From assembly GCA_024684035.1 (NCBI GenBank), contig JAIKXQ010000092.1:1-64000 (forward strand): 64,000 nt of DNA. The letters are read 5' to 3'. Source of the DNA: Eubacterium sp. (GTDB lineage: Bacteria > Bacillota > Clostridia > Lachnospirales > Lachnospiraceae). The notes beneath the pieces were generated by a model that searched no databases, had not been told where the DNA came from, and saw only the letters and a list, made by a program, of their open reading frames with translations. Below, piece by piece: positions 1 through 9,120 of this stretch; the first letter of the stretch is position 1, and every line of letters begins with the position of its first letter. A program made the position numbers and the translations under genes.

Positions 1-2
1 AG

Positions 3-71
3 GATCTGATCAATCTGATGAAAGCAATGTATAAATACAACGTTGCAGCAGATGCATACTTCAAATCCTGA
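3..71 (+). CDS. C-terminal tail of an unidentified protein (partial)
   Basis: Only the last 22 codons and a TGA stop are inside the window; the start lies upstream. The visible tail, ending LMKAMYKYNVAADAYFKS, looks like an amphipathic helix. Flagellar rod and hook proteins often end in similar helices, but 22 residues are too few to assign a family. It is followed by a family A palindrome and a strong terminator at 149-190, which fits the end of a + strand transcript. Confidence 0.4.
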   Translation, partial: DLINLMKAMYKYNVAADAYFKS

Positions 72-100
72 TCATTGAACCAACGGGATATTGACGAAGT

Positions 101-144
101 GTTTTATCTCACAGGGGAGGCAAACCACTTCCTGTGAGATAAAG
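101..144. repeat. Family A palindromic repeat, copy A1
   Basis: Imperfect palindrome with arms GTTTTATCTCACAGG and CCTGTGAGATAAAG. It is one of seven dispersed copies in the window (also at 244, 14892, 25951, 43931, 57143 and 57239). This copy is more diverged in its centre. It lies between the stop of the partial gene and the terminator at 149-190. Confidence 0.75.
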
Positions 145-148
145 CCAA

Positions 149-191
149 AAGGGCGGCTACGCGAATCCGATCGCGCAGCCGCCCTTTTTCA
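149..191 (+). terminator. Intrinsic terminator of the partial gene
   Basis: GC-rich hairpin, GGGCGGCT pairing with AGCCGCCC, followed by a T run on the + strand. It closes the transcript of the gene that enters from the left edge. Confidence 0.8.
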
Positions 192-243
192 ATTGAGCAG
201 TTTCTTCCCGACAAAACAGCATACGCTGCATGTCACGCGGAGC

Positions 244-288
244 GTTTTATCTCATGGGAAATTCGGAGGAATTTCCTATGAGATAAAA
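244..288. repeat. Family A palindromic repeat, copy A2
   Basis: Near-perfect palindrome: GTTTTATCTCATGGGAAATT, a short centre containing GGAGGA, then ATTTCCTATGAGATAAAA. The preceding bases CGCGGAGC are shared with copies A5 and, nearly, A6, so the repeat unit extends left of the palindrome. It directly abuts the terminator of tRNA-Pro. Confidence 0.85.
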
Positions 289-317
289 AAAACCGCAGAT
301 CCAAAGATCTGCGGTTT
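285..317 (-). terminator. Terminator of tRNA-Pro
   Basis: Read on the minus strand, a hairpin CCGCAGATC/GATCTGCGG with a short loop is followed by eight T. It lies about 10 nt beyond the 3' end of the tRNA. Confidence 0.85.
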
Positions 318-325
318 TCTGTTCG

Positions 326-399
<74 letters not shown>

Positions 400-434
400 A
401 TTGCTTTGATTGATTTCCTCAATCAGCAAAGCCT

Positions 435-463
435 ATTATAGTAGAGGCGCCACCTTTTGTCAA
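435..463 (-). promoter_or_regulatory. Sigma-A promoter of tRNA-Pro
   Basis: On the minus strand TTGACA (458-463), a 17-bp spacer and TATAAT (435-440) match the consensus exactly. The start site would fall near 428, shortly before the tRNA. Confidence 0.88.
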
Positions 464-517
464 CAGTATTTGATGATTTTTTTTGTTTTTTTCAACTTTT
501 CAGTTTCTGCGATTCGA

Positions 518-2113
518 TCAGCTTCTCCGCCAGGAATTCAGGTATTTATTCTTCACCTGTCCCTGAGCGATCTTTGCCCAGCCAAGAGGAAAGTCATCCA
601 CACAAATCAGGTTCCAGCCGACCGCTGCCGTCTCCCCCTCATGCAGGCGGAAGCTCTCTCCACGAAGGTACTGTTCTACCCTCTCATCCTCCGGCCGCAG
701 GGTGAGGGTTTTTCCGGCTTCCTGCGGTCTGCTGACCATGGCCAGCTGCTGAGAGGGCTCAAAACGGTTCTTTTTCCACTCGCCAACCAGAATACCGTTT
801 CTGAGGAAGTTCAGATGCTGCGCCCCCCTGGGAAGATCCTGATGCAGATATCCCTTCTCGCCGTATTTTTCCACACTGCCGGAAGGGATTCCACTTCCTG
901 TAAGGAATTCCTTCATCTGCGCCGTCTGTTCCTGTGTGAGGGCATTGTTTCCAACGGCCGCTTCCCGCGCGCGACCACCGCCCATGCCTTTCGGCATTTT
1001 TCCATTGCACTTCCGGTCTTTTTTCTTCAGCTTTTTCGACTTCACAAAGCACTCTCCGTCATCGAATGCAGGGAAGCGTTCTTCCGGAGCCGCATTTCGA
1101 TTTCGGATGCCGTCTCCCTCTTCCCGCAGCGCAAGACAGGATTCCGCCTGTTCCATTCTTCCGTCAGTTGCAGTCCGGGCTGATGAAGACCCGGCTGATG
1201 CGTTCTCCCCACGCTTATGAAGAAGGGCAAGGAAATGTCCCTCTCCGTCCATGACATGCGGCCAGATACGAATGCATTTGCGCAAGTCTTCTCTTCCGTC
1301 CGCCCACTCCGGCCTTCCCGGGGAAAAGCCCTCATATGCAGGAATGTCCAGAAGCTCCATATCCGGATATTTCTCCAGGAACCACGAAATCATCTGTTCA
1401 TCTTCATCCGGCGAAAAGGTACAGGTAGAATACATCAACAGTCCGCCGGGCACGAGCATTTCATATGCATTCTCCAGGATGTTCCTCTGCTGGGAGGCAA
1501 AATACTCTACGCGCTCCGGACTCCAGGTTCCGATGACCTCCTGCGCCTTGCGGAACATTCCCTCACCGGAGCAGGGCGCATCCACGAGGATCTTGTCAAA
1601 ATACAGAGGAAAAACCTCTCTTAATTTCGCCGGAAGCTCCGCCGTTACCATCACGTTTTTTGTGCCAAAGAGTTCCAGATTTCGAAGAAGTGCTCTCGCC
1701 CTTGAATTGCTGGCGTCATTTGCCACGAGCATTCCCGTTCCGTCAAGTTTTGCGGCAAGCTCCGTCGCCTTTCCCCCCGGAGCCGCACAGAGATCCAGCA
1801 CCCGGTCTCCTTTTTCCACCGGAAGTCTGTCGGCCGGAGTCATGGCACTTGGTTCCTGCAGATAATAAACTCCCGCCGCATAGTAAGGATGCTGTGCCGG
1901 AAAAACATCGTTGTCATAAAAAAAACCGTTTCTTACCCATGGCACGCGTTTCACCGGGAAGGGCGCAATCCGTTCAAACTCCTCCGGAGAGATCTTCATC
2001 GTATTTACCCGAAGGCCACGCAATCTTGTTTTATTATAACTGTCCGCAAATGCCCGGTACTCCTCCCCAAGCATCTCCTTCATTCTCTCTACAAAAGCCT
2101 CCGGTAAATTCAT
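518..2113 (-). CDS. rsmF: 16S rRNA (cytosine-C5) methyltransferase, RsmF/NOL1-NOP2-Sun family
   Basis: Predicted SAM-dependent methyltransferase that makes 5-methylcytosine in rRNA. The 531-residue protein shows the SAM site DLCAAPGGKA (107-116), the motif IV catalytic cysteine in DAPCSGEGMF (178-187, C181) and the second, product-release cysteine in YSTCTF (228-233, C231). This two-cysteine arrangement is diagnostic of RNA m5C methyltransferases. The C-terminal ~250 residues start with a low-complexity basic linker and carry the RsmF-type C-terminal region, longer than in the minimal RsmB-like enzymes. Start chosen at ATG with AGGAG upstream. It lies 88 bp downstream of spoVG, with a terminator-like hairpin between. 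The exact target cytosine cannot be read from sequence. Confidence 0.87.
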   Translation of the reverse strand: MNLPEAFVERMKEMLGEEYRAFADSYNKTRLRGLRVNTMKISPEEFERIAPFPVKRVPWVRNGFFYDNDVFPAQHPYYAAGVYYLQEPSAMTPADRLPVEKGDRVLDLCAAPGGKATELAAKLDGTGMLVANDASNSRARALLRNLELFGTKNVMVTAELPAKLREVFPLYFDKILVDAPCSGEGMFRKAQEVIGTWSPERVEYFASQQRNILENAYEMLVPGGLLMYSTCTFSPDEDEQMISWFLEKYPDMELLDIPAYEGFSPGRPEWADGREDLRKCIRIWPHVMDGEGHFLALLHKRGENASAGSSSARTATDGRMEQAESCLALREEGDGIRNRNAAPEERFPAFDDGECFVKSKKLKKKDRKCNGKMPKGMGGGRAREAAVGNNALTQEQTAQMKEFLTGSGIPSGSVEKYGEKGYLHQDLPRGAQHLNFLRNGILVGEWKKNRFEPSQQLAMVSRPQEAGKTLTLRPEDERVEQYLRGESFRLHEGETAAVGWNLICVDDFPLGWAKIAQGQVKNKYLNSWRRS

Positions 2114-2148
2114 TCGATTTCTCCTGTGTCTTTCTCAATAATTTCTGT

Positions 2149-2182
2149 AAAAGGAAGCGGCCGCCTCATCGGCAGCCGCTTA
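2149..2182 (-). terminator. Terminator after spoVG
   Basis: On the minus strand AGCGGC...GCCGCT forms a hairpin followed by TCCTTTT. It sits between the spoVG stop and the rsmF start and may only attenuate read-through. Confidence 0.6.
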
Positions 2183-2201
2183 TATCATTTCGTGCGATAT
2201 T

Positions 2202-2474
2202 TCAGGATTCCGCTTCTACTTCAAGGGCTTCCTCAAATTTTTCCAGGATCAGTTTCTGGATTCTGTCACGCGTTTCTGAGTTAATGGGATGAGCGATGTC
2301 TCTATATTCTCCGTCTGTCGCCTTCCTGCTCGGCATTGCAATAAACAATCCCTTTTCCCCTTCAATGACTTTTATATCATGTACCACGAATTCCTCATCA
2401 AAGGTGATGGAAACGACTGCCTTCATCTTCCCTTCTTTTGTTACCTTACGTACTCTGACATCAGTGATCTGCAT
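2202..2474 (-). CDS. spoVG: SpoVG, RNA/DNA-binding sporulation and septation regulator
   Basis: A 90-residue protein beginning [11 protein letters not shown] and containing the conserved core [20 protein letters not shown] followed by [15 protein letters not shown], which is characteristic of SpoVG. In Firmicutes SpoVG is a small site-specific nucleic-acid-binding protein affecting spore cortex formation, septation and virulence or capsule genes. The start was moved 7 codons inward from an upstream ATG because GGAAGGAG lies directly before this ATG. It follows glgD by 27 bp on the same strand, so it is probably co-transcribed with the glycogen genes. Confidence 0.95.
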   Translation of the reverse strand: MQITDVRVRKVTKEGKMKAVVSITFDEEFVVHDIKVIEGEKGLFIAMPSRKATDGEYRDIAHPINSETRDRIQKLILEKFEEALEVEAES

Positions 2475-2501
2475 ATAGCTCCTTCCCGCGTTCACATTCT
2501 T

Positions 2502-3617
2502 TTAGATCGCATACCTCTCATTCTTTTCGATGACGATCTTGATTCTGTCTTCCCCGCAGTAATAAGAATTTGCCCTTATTGTATCGCGGCTCTCTACAAT
2601 ACAATTCTCGATGTGAGTATTGTCACCAAGGTACACATTGTTCAGAACAATGGAATTCTTGATTACACAGTTATTTCCCACATATACGTCCTTGAAAAGA
2701 ATTGAATTTTCTACTTGCCCATTAATGATACAACCACTCGATATCAGACTGTTCTTAACTATGTTGCCTGGATTGTATTTTGCCGGCGGCAGGTCATCAA
2801 TCTTCGAATATACCTCAGGGTACTGGTTGAAGAAATAATCCCTGACCTCCGGTTTGAGGAAATCCATATTTGTTTTATAATAGGACTCCACCGTTGCAAT
2901 GTTACTCCAATAGGAGTTAATTTTATATCCATAAATCCGCTTGAGATTCTTATAGCGAATAAAGATATCCTTTACCAGATCATATCGACCTTCCTGAGCA
3001 CATCTCTCAAGAAGTTCAATCAACTGTCTTCTTCTTATAACATAGATTCCTGTTGAAATCAAGTTGGAATCAGAGACCATCGGTTTCTCCTCAAAATCGA
3101 CGATTCGACAGTCCTCATTCATCCTCAAAACACCAAATCTGTTCGGATCGTCATCGCGACATTCCGTACATACAATGGTGATATCCGCACGCTTTGAAAT
3201 ATGATATTCCAGAACCTTGTTGTAATCCAGTTTATACACTCCATCACCGGATGCGATAATGACATAAGGCTCATGACTTTCGCGAAGCCATTTCAGGTTC
3301 TGGTAAATCGCATCAGCGGTACCTCTGTACCACCAGTTATTCGTAGCAGTCACCGTCGGTGTAAAAACGTACAAGCCTCCCTGCTTTCTGCCGAAATCCC
3401 ACCACTTGGAACTCATGAGATGCTCATTGAGGGATCTGGCATTGTACTGCGTCAATACCGCTACCTTTTGAACGTGTGAATTGGTCATGCTGCTCAGTGC
3501 GAAATCAATACTGCGGTAACTGCCGGCCACAGGCATAGCAGAGATCGCCCGCTTCGTGGACAGTTCTCGCATCCGGTTGCTGTTACCACCGGCAAGAATG
3601 ATACCTATCGCTCTCAT
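2502..3617 (-). CDS. glgD: Glucose-1-phosphate adenylyltransferase subunit GlgD
   Basis: Accessory subunit of the Firmicutes ADP-glucose pyrophosphorylase, which makes ADP-glucose from glucose-1-phosphate and ATP for glycogen synthesis. The 371-residue protein has a nucleotidyltransferase N-terminus with [19 protein letters not shown] instead of the canonical GGxGxRLxxLT, a change typical of GlgD, and a C-terminal left-handed beta-helix ([20 protein letters not shown] region). The ATG overlaps the glgC stop by 4 bp (ATGA), which implies translational coupling and the usual GlgC-GlgD heteromer. The altered N-terminal motif suggests little catalytic activity alone; this follows from the family, not from a test here. 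Confidence 0.95.
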   Translation of the reverse strand: MRAIGIILAGGNSNRMRELSTKRAISAMPVAGSYRSIDFALSSMTNSHVQKVAVLTQYNARSLNEHLMSSKWWDFGRKQGGLYVFTPTVTATNNWWYRGTADAIYQNLKWLRESHEPYVIIASGDGVYKLDYNKVLEYHISKRADITIVCTECRDDDPNRFGVLRMNEDCRIVDFEEKPMVSDSNLISTGIYVIRRRQLIELLERCAQEGRYDLVKDIFIRYKNLKRIYGYKINSYWSNIATVESYYKTNMDFLKPEVRDYFFNQYPEVYSKIDDLPPAKYNPGNIVKNSLISSGCIINGQVENSILFKDVYVGNNCVIKNSIVLNNVYLGDNTHIENCIVESRDTIRANSYYCGEDRIKIVIEKNERYAI

Positions 3618-4891
3618 ATCTGATCACCGCCCTCTTTGATTATTGCACCGCCGCCGGGAAGCTCTCCGTTTTCGAAATCCTCCGGCGTAAGTGTACCGTC
3701 AATGACGGTATTTTTGCCGATCTTCACTCCACCCGGAATGACGGCCTCTTCACCAATCGTGGCAATACCCCAACTGTAGACATCCGCTTTGAAGACATTC
3801 GGAGCTTCTTTTCCGACTCCGATCTGTACATCATTGCCGATCACAGCATTCTCACCGATGATCGCCTTGTCCACCACAGTTCTCTCTCCGATCACCGTAC
3901 CTCTCATGACGATGGAATCCCGGACAACCGCACCCTTTTTAATTGTGACGCCCGGTCCGATGACAGAGTTGTGAACTTCTCCGCAGATCTCGGTACCCTC
4001 GCCCATGATGCACTTATCTACGACTCCGTCAGAGGAGACATACTGCGGACGGATAATGTCGCCTTTGGTGTAGATCTTCCAGAATTCCTCATACAGATTG
4101 AATTCCGGAATAATGTCAATGAGCTCCATATTGGCTTCCCAATAGGAACCCAGTGTTCCTACATCCTTCCAGTAACCGTTAAACTCATAGGCAAACAACC
4201 GCTTGCCGTTTTCCTTGCAATACGGAAGAATATGCTTTCCGAAATCACAGCCAGGCTGATTTCTCAGCGCGATCAATGATTCTTTCAAGACATCCCAGCT
4301 GAAAATATAAATCCCCATAGAAGCCAGATTACTGCGGGGTTTCGGAGGTTTCTCCTCGAAATCGGTAATCCTTCCGTGTCCGTCGGTAATCATAATACCG
4401 AAGCGGCTTGCTTCTTCAAGCGGAACCGGCATGGTGGCAATGGTCACGTCCGCCTTGTTGGCTTTATGAAAGTCAAGCATGACTTCATAATCCATCTTGT
4501 AAATGTGATCTCCTCCGAGAATAAGGACATACTCCGGATTAAAAGAATCCATGTATGCCAGGTTCTGGTAAATCGCGTTGGCCGTTCCCGTATACCACTC
4601 AGTGTTCTCGCTTTTCTCATACGGCGGAAGAACAGATACACCTCCGATATTTCGGTCCAGATCCCACGGAATACCGATGCCGATATGGCTGTTCAGTTTC
4701 AGCGGCTGATACTGCGTGAGCACGCCGACTGTATCCACACCGGAGTTGATACAGTTACTCAAAGGAAAATCGATGATTCTGTACTTCCCGCCAAACTCCA
4801 CTGCAGGTTTGGCCGTTTTCGATGTCAAAACGCCAAGCCTTGACCCCTGCCCACCGGCAAGAATCATGGCGATCATTTCTTTTCTAATCAT
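3614..4891 (-). CDS. glgC: Glucose-1-phosphate adenylyltransferase, catalytic subunit
   Basis: Catalytic subunit committing glucose-1-phosphate to glycogen. The 425-residue length is normal for the family. Visible motifs are [13 protein letters not shown] near residue 11 (nucleotide loop), the glucose-1-phosphate-site region [18 protein letters not shown], and a C-terminal beta-helix of hexapeptide repeats ([14 protein letters not shown]). The start ATG is preceded by AGAAGGTG. A good promoter lies about 30 bp upstream. The glgA, glgB and glgP genes are not in the window, so storage metabolism is only partly represented. Confidence 0.96.
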   Translation of the reverse strand: MIRKEMIAMILAGGQGSRLGVLTSKTAKPAVEFGGKYRIIDFPLSNCINSGVDTVGVLTQYQPLKLNSHIGIGIPWDLDRNIGGVSVLPPYEKSENTEWYTGTANAIYQNLAYMDSFNPEYVLILGGDHIYKMDYEVMLDFHKANKADVTIATMPVPLEEASRFGIMITDGHGRITDFEEKPPKPRSNLASMGIYIFSWDVLKESLIALRNQPGCDFGKHILPYCKENGKRLFAYEFNGYWKDVGTLGSYWEANMELIDIIPEFNLYEEFWKIYTKGDIIRPQYVSSDGVVDKCIMGEGTEICGEVHNSVIGPGVTIKKGAVVRDSIVMRGTVIGERTVVDKAIIGENAVIGNDVQIGVGKEAPNVFKADVYSWGIATIGEEAVIPGGVKIGKNTVIDGTLTPEDFENGELPGGGAIIKEGGDQI

Positions 4892-4923
4892 GGAATCACC
4901 TTCTTTAAGTTTATGTTATTTGA

Positions 4924-4952
4924 ATTATAACATGAGGTCTTAAAAATGTGAA
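4924..4952 (-). promoter_or_regulatory. Sigma-A promoter of glgC-glgD-spoVG
   Basis: On the minus strand TTCACA (4947-4952), a 17-bp spacer and TATAAT (4924-4929). The same TTCACA-17-TATAAT combination is found before typA. Confidence 0.75.
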
Positions 4953-5047
4953 CTTTTTTCATAATTCAGCACATTTTTTACCGCAATTATTATGAATTTT
5001 AGCTAAATGTTACAAGTGATATAAATGTCATCTCAATTCAAAGGAAC

Positions 5048-5338
5048 CTGCGGCCGGGCTATGGCATGCCACCTCACCCCAGGAAAACCTGCGGACAGGC
5101 TATGGCATATCAATTCGCTCCGTGCCAGCCTGCGGATAGGCCATGCACGGCGAACGATAGGAAGTCGAGGACAGAAGCGCGAGCATAGCGGAGCCGGTGG
5201 AGGATGTTCGCACACATCCTTTCGCATGGATGTGCAGAAGGATGTGTGCGAGCTTTCCGGAACCGGCGACAATTCGGCGGCGCAGCGCTGACGACGAGAC
5301 GACGTGTGAGCCGTACATAGTCTGTCCGCAGGCCATCA
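5048..5338. repeat. Family B structured element, copy B1 (with extra arm copies)
   Basis: Core element 5129-5332. Outer arms 5129-5151 (CCTGCGGATAGGCCATGCAC...) and 5310-5332 are inverted repeats matching at 19 of 23 positions. Inside, the left core (CGAACGATAGGAAGTCGAGG, continuing through GAAGCGCGAGCATAGCGGAG) and right core (GCAGCGCTGACGACGAGACG) are shared with B2 and B3. Between them are a GCCGGT/ACCGGC stem and a variable hairpin CGCACACATCC/GGATGTGTGCG. Two further copies of the left arm occur at 5048-5070 and 5090-5112. Open frames here are short and overlap the palindromes, so I treat it as non-coding. It lies between the divergent glgC and murC promoters. Strand of any transcript is unknown. 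Confidence 0.75.
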
Positions 5339-5345
5339 TAGCGCC

Positions 5346-5374
5346 TTGAAAATCGATAACTTAAAGAGTATAAT
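5346..5374 (+). promoter_or_regulatory. Sigma-A promoter of the murC operon
   Basis: TTGAAA (5346-5351), 17-bp spacer, TATAAT (5369-5374). It lies directly after element B1. The leader to the murC ATG is about 70 nt and ends in AAAAAGGAG. Confidence 0.85.
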
Positions 5375-5450
5375 TGATACGCTATAAACAGAATTGGGGA
5401 CAGTGTCAGATACAGTCATATAATATAAGGAAAAAGGAGTCATCCATACC

Positions 5451-6839
5451 ATGTATAAAATCTCATTTGATAAACCATGTCATCTGCATTTCATCGGAAT
5501 CGGCGGTATCAGCATGAGTGGCCTCGCTGCCATCCTGTTGAACGAAGGCTTCACCGTATCCGGATCAGATGCACATGAGACAGACCTGACGAACCGCCTC
5601 ACCGCGGCAGGTGCAAAGATCTCCTACACACAGACGGCAGAAAACATCACTGACGATATCGACGTTGTTGTATATACAGCGGCCATTCATCCCAGCAATC
5701 CGGAATACGCCGCAGCAGTAGAAAAAAATATTCCGCTCCTCACCCGCGCCCAGCTTCTCGGCGAGATGATGAAGAGCTACAAAATTCCGATCTGCGTATC
5801 CGGTACCCATGGAAAAACAACTACCACTTCCATGGCCTCTCATGTACTCATGGCCGCAGACAAAAACCCGACCATCTCCGTGGGCGGAATCCTTCCCCTC
5901 ATCAAGGGGAACTATCACATCGGAAATACAGACACCTTCCTGATGGAAGCCTGCGAATACACCAACAGCTTCCTTGACTTCTTCCCGAAGATCAGCATCA
6001 TTCTCGACATTGACGCCGATCATCTGGATTTCTTCAAAGATCTCGAGGATATCCGGAATTCCTTCCGTAAATTCGCGGAGCTTCTTCCTGCAGACGGCAC
6101 ACTCATCATCAACGCAGATGATCCGGCATTCAAGATGATTACCAAAGATCTTCCCTGTGAAGTTATCACCTACTCCTTAAGCAACATCGGAAACTACACT
6201 GCGGATATGATCACTTACGATGAGCTGGGTCACGCTTCCTTCCGCGCCCTTTACAAGGGTGAGCCCATCGGAAACTTTGCGCTTCAGGTGCCGGGCTCAC
6301 ACAACGTCAGCAATGCCCTTGCTGTCATCGCCCTTGCCGAAAAACTCGGCATCGACGCGGACACCATTCAGAAAGGCTTCGATTCCTTCCACGGTACGAA
6401 CCGCCGCTTTGAACAGAAGGGTGAAATGAACGGCGCAACCGTCATCGACGACTACGCCCATCATCCCACAGAAATCAAGGCAACTCTGAACACTGCCAGA
6501 CGCGTACCCCACAAGACCATCTGGTGTGTTTTCCAGCCTCATACCTACACCCGAACGAAGTCACTGCTTCCGCAGTTTGCAGAGGCGCTCTCCATTGCGG
6601 ATCATGTAGTACTTGCTGACATTTATGCAGCCCGCGAGCTGGACATCTACGGCATTTCCTCCAAGGATCTGCAGAATGAAATCGTCAAACTCGGCACAGA
6701 CTGTGACTACTTCCCAAGCTTTGCCGAGATTGAAGCCTACCTTCGTGCCAACGTAAAAGAAGGCGATCTTCTCATTACCATGGGCGCCGGAAATATCGTG
6801 CAGGTAGGCGAAGCCCTCGTCACAGAAACAAACGCATAA
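5451..6839 (+). CDS. murC: UDP-N-acetylmuramate--L-alanine ligase
   Basis: Cytoplasmic ATP-dependent ligase adding L-alanine to UDP-MurNAc, the first step of peptidoglycan stem-peptide synthesis. The 462-residue protein has the N-terminal UDP-binding motif FIGIGGISMSGLA (residues 14-26), the Mur P-loop GTHGKTTTT (118-126) and the central-domain region EACEYTNSFLDFFP, all typical of MurC. The ATG is preceded by AAGGAG with an 11-nt spacer. It heads a four-gene + strand cluster (murC, DnaD-domain gene, helicase loader, prs) and is followed by the next gene after 12 bp. Confidence 0.97.
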   Translation: MYKISFDKPCHLHFIGIGGISMSGLAAILLNEGFTVSGSDAHETDLTNRLTAAGAKISYTQTAENITDDIDVVVYTAAIHPSNPEYAAAVEKNIPLLTRAQLLGEMMKSYKIPICVSGTHGKTTTTSMASHVLMAADKNPTISVGGILPLIKGNYHIGNTDTFLMEACEYTNSFLDFFPKISIILDIDADHLDFFKDLEDIRNSFRKFAELLPADGTLIINADDPAFKMITKDLPCEVITYSLSNIGNYTADMITYDELGHASFRALYKGEPIGNFALQVPGSHNVSNALAVIALAEKLGIDADTIQKGFDSFHGTNRRFEQKGEMNGATVIDDYAHHPTEIKATLNTARRVPHKTIWCVFQPHTYTRTKSLLPQFAEALSIADHVVLADIYAARELDIYGISSKDLQNEIVKLGTDCDYFPSFAEIEAYLRANVKEGDLLITMGAGNIVQVGEALVTETNA

Positions 6840-6851
6840 GAGAGCGAATAT

Positions 6852-8030
6852 ATGGGATTATTGTCAATTCAGGATAAACGGCTGGCAGGAGTCACACTCC
6901 TGCCGGACGATTTTATCGATTATTATATGCCCCGGGCCAACGGGGAATTCGTAAAGATTTATCTGTATCTGCTGAGGTGTACACATCTGAGGGACGCTGA
7001 TCCCTCTCTGTCCTCCCTGGCAGATGTTTTTTCCTGTACGGAAAAAGACATTGTAAGGGCTCTCCGGTACTGGGAGAAGGCCGGACTCCTCTCGCTGAAA
7101 TTCCACGGACGGGAGCGGGAGCTGGAGCGCGTAGAACTTCTTCCGATCTCCTCCAGTCTTCACGTAACGCAGCAGGATCCCGGACCGGAAATCGACCCTT
7201 ACGCCCCCGACGGAAGCTCCGGCAAGGCTGCCGGCAGCGAACAGATCGCGGATGCTGCCAGTCAGAACACTTCCCGGGAAAAAACGGCAAAGCCGAAGCC
7301 TTCCGTGATGCAGATTTCCTCCGGAAGAATGAAACAGATTCATCAGGATGAAGTCGTAAAACAGATCCTCTTCGTCACACAGGCATATATCGGACATCCC
7401 CTGAGTACCACGGATATGCGCAGGATTCTTTACTTCTACGACGAACTGCATTTTCCCGCGGATCTCATCGACTACCTCGTGGAGTACTGTGTCTCCAAAG
7501 GAGGCCGTTCTCTGGACTACATCGAGAAAGTCGGTCTGTCATGGAACGACGAAGGCCTCACGACTCTGGCAGCCGCAAGAGAATACAATGCAGTTTCCAG
7601 AAACAACTACTACACCATTTTCAAAGCCTTCGGCATCCGCAGCAGAAGTCCGATCCCGGATGAGATCGCGACCATGCAGCACTGGATGAACGAGTATGGC
7701 TTCGATCTGAAACTGATCGGTGAAGCAGCCAGCCGCACTGTCAAACAGACCGGAAAACCGAGTTTTCCTTACGCGGAACGGATCCTTTCCGACTGGCACA
7801 AAGCCGGCGTCCATACCCTGGAGGATGTCGCCCGGCTGGACGAGGAGCATCAGAACCGCCGGAAACAGGCTCCGTCGGGAAACGCCGGCGCAGCAGCAGG
7901 AGACAGGCAAAACAAAAAGCCGGCGGGCGACGCGACGAAATTCAACGAGAACTTCCATCAGAGAGATTACGATTTCCAGCAGCTTGAACAGGATCTTCTT
8001 CGTCAACAGCAACGACCAGGCGAAGAGTAA
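6852..8030 (+). CDS. DnaD-domain replication protein
   Basis: 392-residue protein. The N-terminal ~110 residues look like a winged helix (ADVFSCTEKDIVRALRYWEKAGLLSL), followed by a charged, low-complexity linker, and from about 165 to 310 a DnaD/DnaB_2-type domain with the signature GRSLDYIEKVGLSWNDEGL (compare the YxxxIxxxW motif). Such proteins remodel DNA and help load the replicative helicase in Firmicutes. The gene directly downstream encodes a DnaC/DnaI-like loader, which supports this role. The C-terminus (FNENFHQRDYDFQQLEQDLL) resembles short C-terminal tails seen in other members of this family. The ribosome binding site (GAGAG) is weak and the gap to murC is 12 bp, so coupling is likely. 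Named by domain only. Confidence 0.85.
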   Translation: MGLLSIQDKRLAGVTLLPDDFIDYYMPRANGEFVKIYLYLLRCTHLRDADPSLSSLADVFSCTEKDIVRALRYWEKAGLLSLKFHGRERELERVELLPISSSLHVTQQDPGPEIDPYAPDGSSGKAAGSEQIADAASQNTSREKTAKPKPSVMQISSGRMKQIHQDEVVKQILFVTQAYIGHPLSTTDMRRILYFYDELHFPADLIDYLVEYCVSKGGRSLDYIEKVGLSWNDEGLTTLAAAREYNAVSRNNYYTIFKAFGIRSRSPIPDEIATMQHWMNEYGFDLKLIGEAASRTVKQTGKPSFPYAERILSDWHKAGVHTLEDVARLDEEHQNRRKQAPSGNAGAAAGDRQNKKPAGDATKFNENFHQRDYDFQQLEQDLLRQQQRPGEE

Positions 8031-8112
8031 CCGGAACATTTCTTTGCATCAACCGGCCGGTCTTTCGTCCCGGTGATCAGAGAGCTTCCATACAAATCCC
8101 AAGGAGTAAACT

Positions 8113-9117
8113 ATGTCGCTTACCAATTCCCAATATGATTCCATCATGAGAATCTACAACCAGAGACAGGTCAAGGCTCAACGAGAGCTGGAGGAAAGAC
8201 GCCGCCGTGTTCAAGAGGAGATCCCGCGCCTGGCCGGCATCGACGCCGACATTGCTTCTGTCTCGGTTCGAAAAGCCAAGGCACGACTGACAGGAGAAGC
8301 CGGCGCCGACTTCGATGCCGACGAGGCCATCCGTGAACTGGCCCAGGAGCGCAGGTCATTGCTCGCTTCAAAGGGATATCCGCAGGATTACCTGGAGCCG
8401 GTGTACCAGTGTTCCCTGTGTCATGACACCGGCTATGTGCACAATGAAAAGTGCTCCTGTTTCCGTCAGCTTGAGATAAATCTCCTCTATTCAAAATCAA
8501 ATCTTAATGATATATTAGACAGGGAAAATTTCGAGAGTTTTTCTCTCAGCTACTATTCCCCGAAGGTCGTTAATCCCGTGAGCGGTCTGTCCGAACGGCA
8601 GGAAGCAGAAAATGCATGGAATGCATGCCGTTCCTTTACCGCAGCTTTTCCGGTCAATATCCGGAAAAAAGAAGGGAAAAACCTCTGTCTCTACGGAGAT
8701 GTGGGCACCGGAAAGACCTTCCTTACACACTGTATCGCCAGAGAACTGATCTCAGCCGGTTTCAGTGTGTTGTACATGACTGCCTACGATCTGTTCGAAC
8801 TCCTCGGCAGATCCAAATTCAAGGGCACCGAAGAAGCACAGGAAGCCGGCGCGTCCGTTTTTTCCTGCGACCTCCTAATCATCGATGACCTTGGAACCGA
8901 AATGCTCAATAACTTTGTCACCTCGGAGCTCTTCCTGGTGGTAAACGAACGGGCACTCTACGGAAAATCCACTGTGATCTCCACGAACCTGTCTCTGGGA
9001 AAGTTCCGCGACGCCTTCTCAGAGCGAACCTTCTCGAGGATCACGGGATCTTACCAATTGTTACACTTATCTGGAAAAGACATTCGTATCCAGAAGAAAC
9101 TTTCAGGAGGAAACTGA
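8113..9117 (+). CDS. DnaC/DnaI-like helicase loader ATPase
   Basis: 334-residue AAA+ ATPase of the DnaC/IstB type. It has a coiled N-terminus, a putative zinc-binding cluster (C100, C103, C114, C116 in CSLCHDTGYVHNEKCSC), Walker A GDVGTGKT (195-202), Walker B LLIIDDLG (about 254-261), sensor I region VISTNLSLGKF and an arginine-finger region SERTFSRI. The zinc cluster followed by AAA+ matches the B. subtilis DnaI layout. It probably loads the replicative helicase DnaC/DnaB at the origin and at restarted forks. The neighbouring DnaD-domain gene makes an IstB transposition role unlikely, and no IstA is present. RBS AAGGAG. Confidence 0.88.
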   Translation: MSLTNSQYDSIMRIYNQRQVKAQRELEERRRRVQEEIPRLAGIDADIASVSVRKAKARLTGEAGADFDADEAIRELAQERRSLLASKGYPQDYLEPVYQCSLCHDTGYVHNEKCSCFRQLEINLLYSKSNLNDILDRENFESFSLSYYSPKVVNPVSGLSERQEAENAWNACRSFTAAFPVNIRKKEGKNLCLYGDVGTGKTFLTHCIARELISAGFSVLYMTAYDLFELLGRSKFKGTEEAQEAGASVFSCDLLIIDDLGTEMLNNFVTSELFLVVNERALYGKSTVISTNLSLGKFRDAFSERTFSRITGSYQLLHLSGKDIRIQKKLSGGN

Positions 9118-9120
9118 GCA

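Noticed and set aside
5025..5339. Short open frames in the glgC-murC gap
   Set aside because: They coincide with inverted repeats of element B1, occur on both strands, and have no family match.
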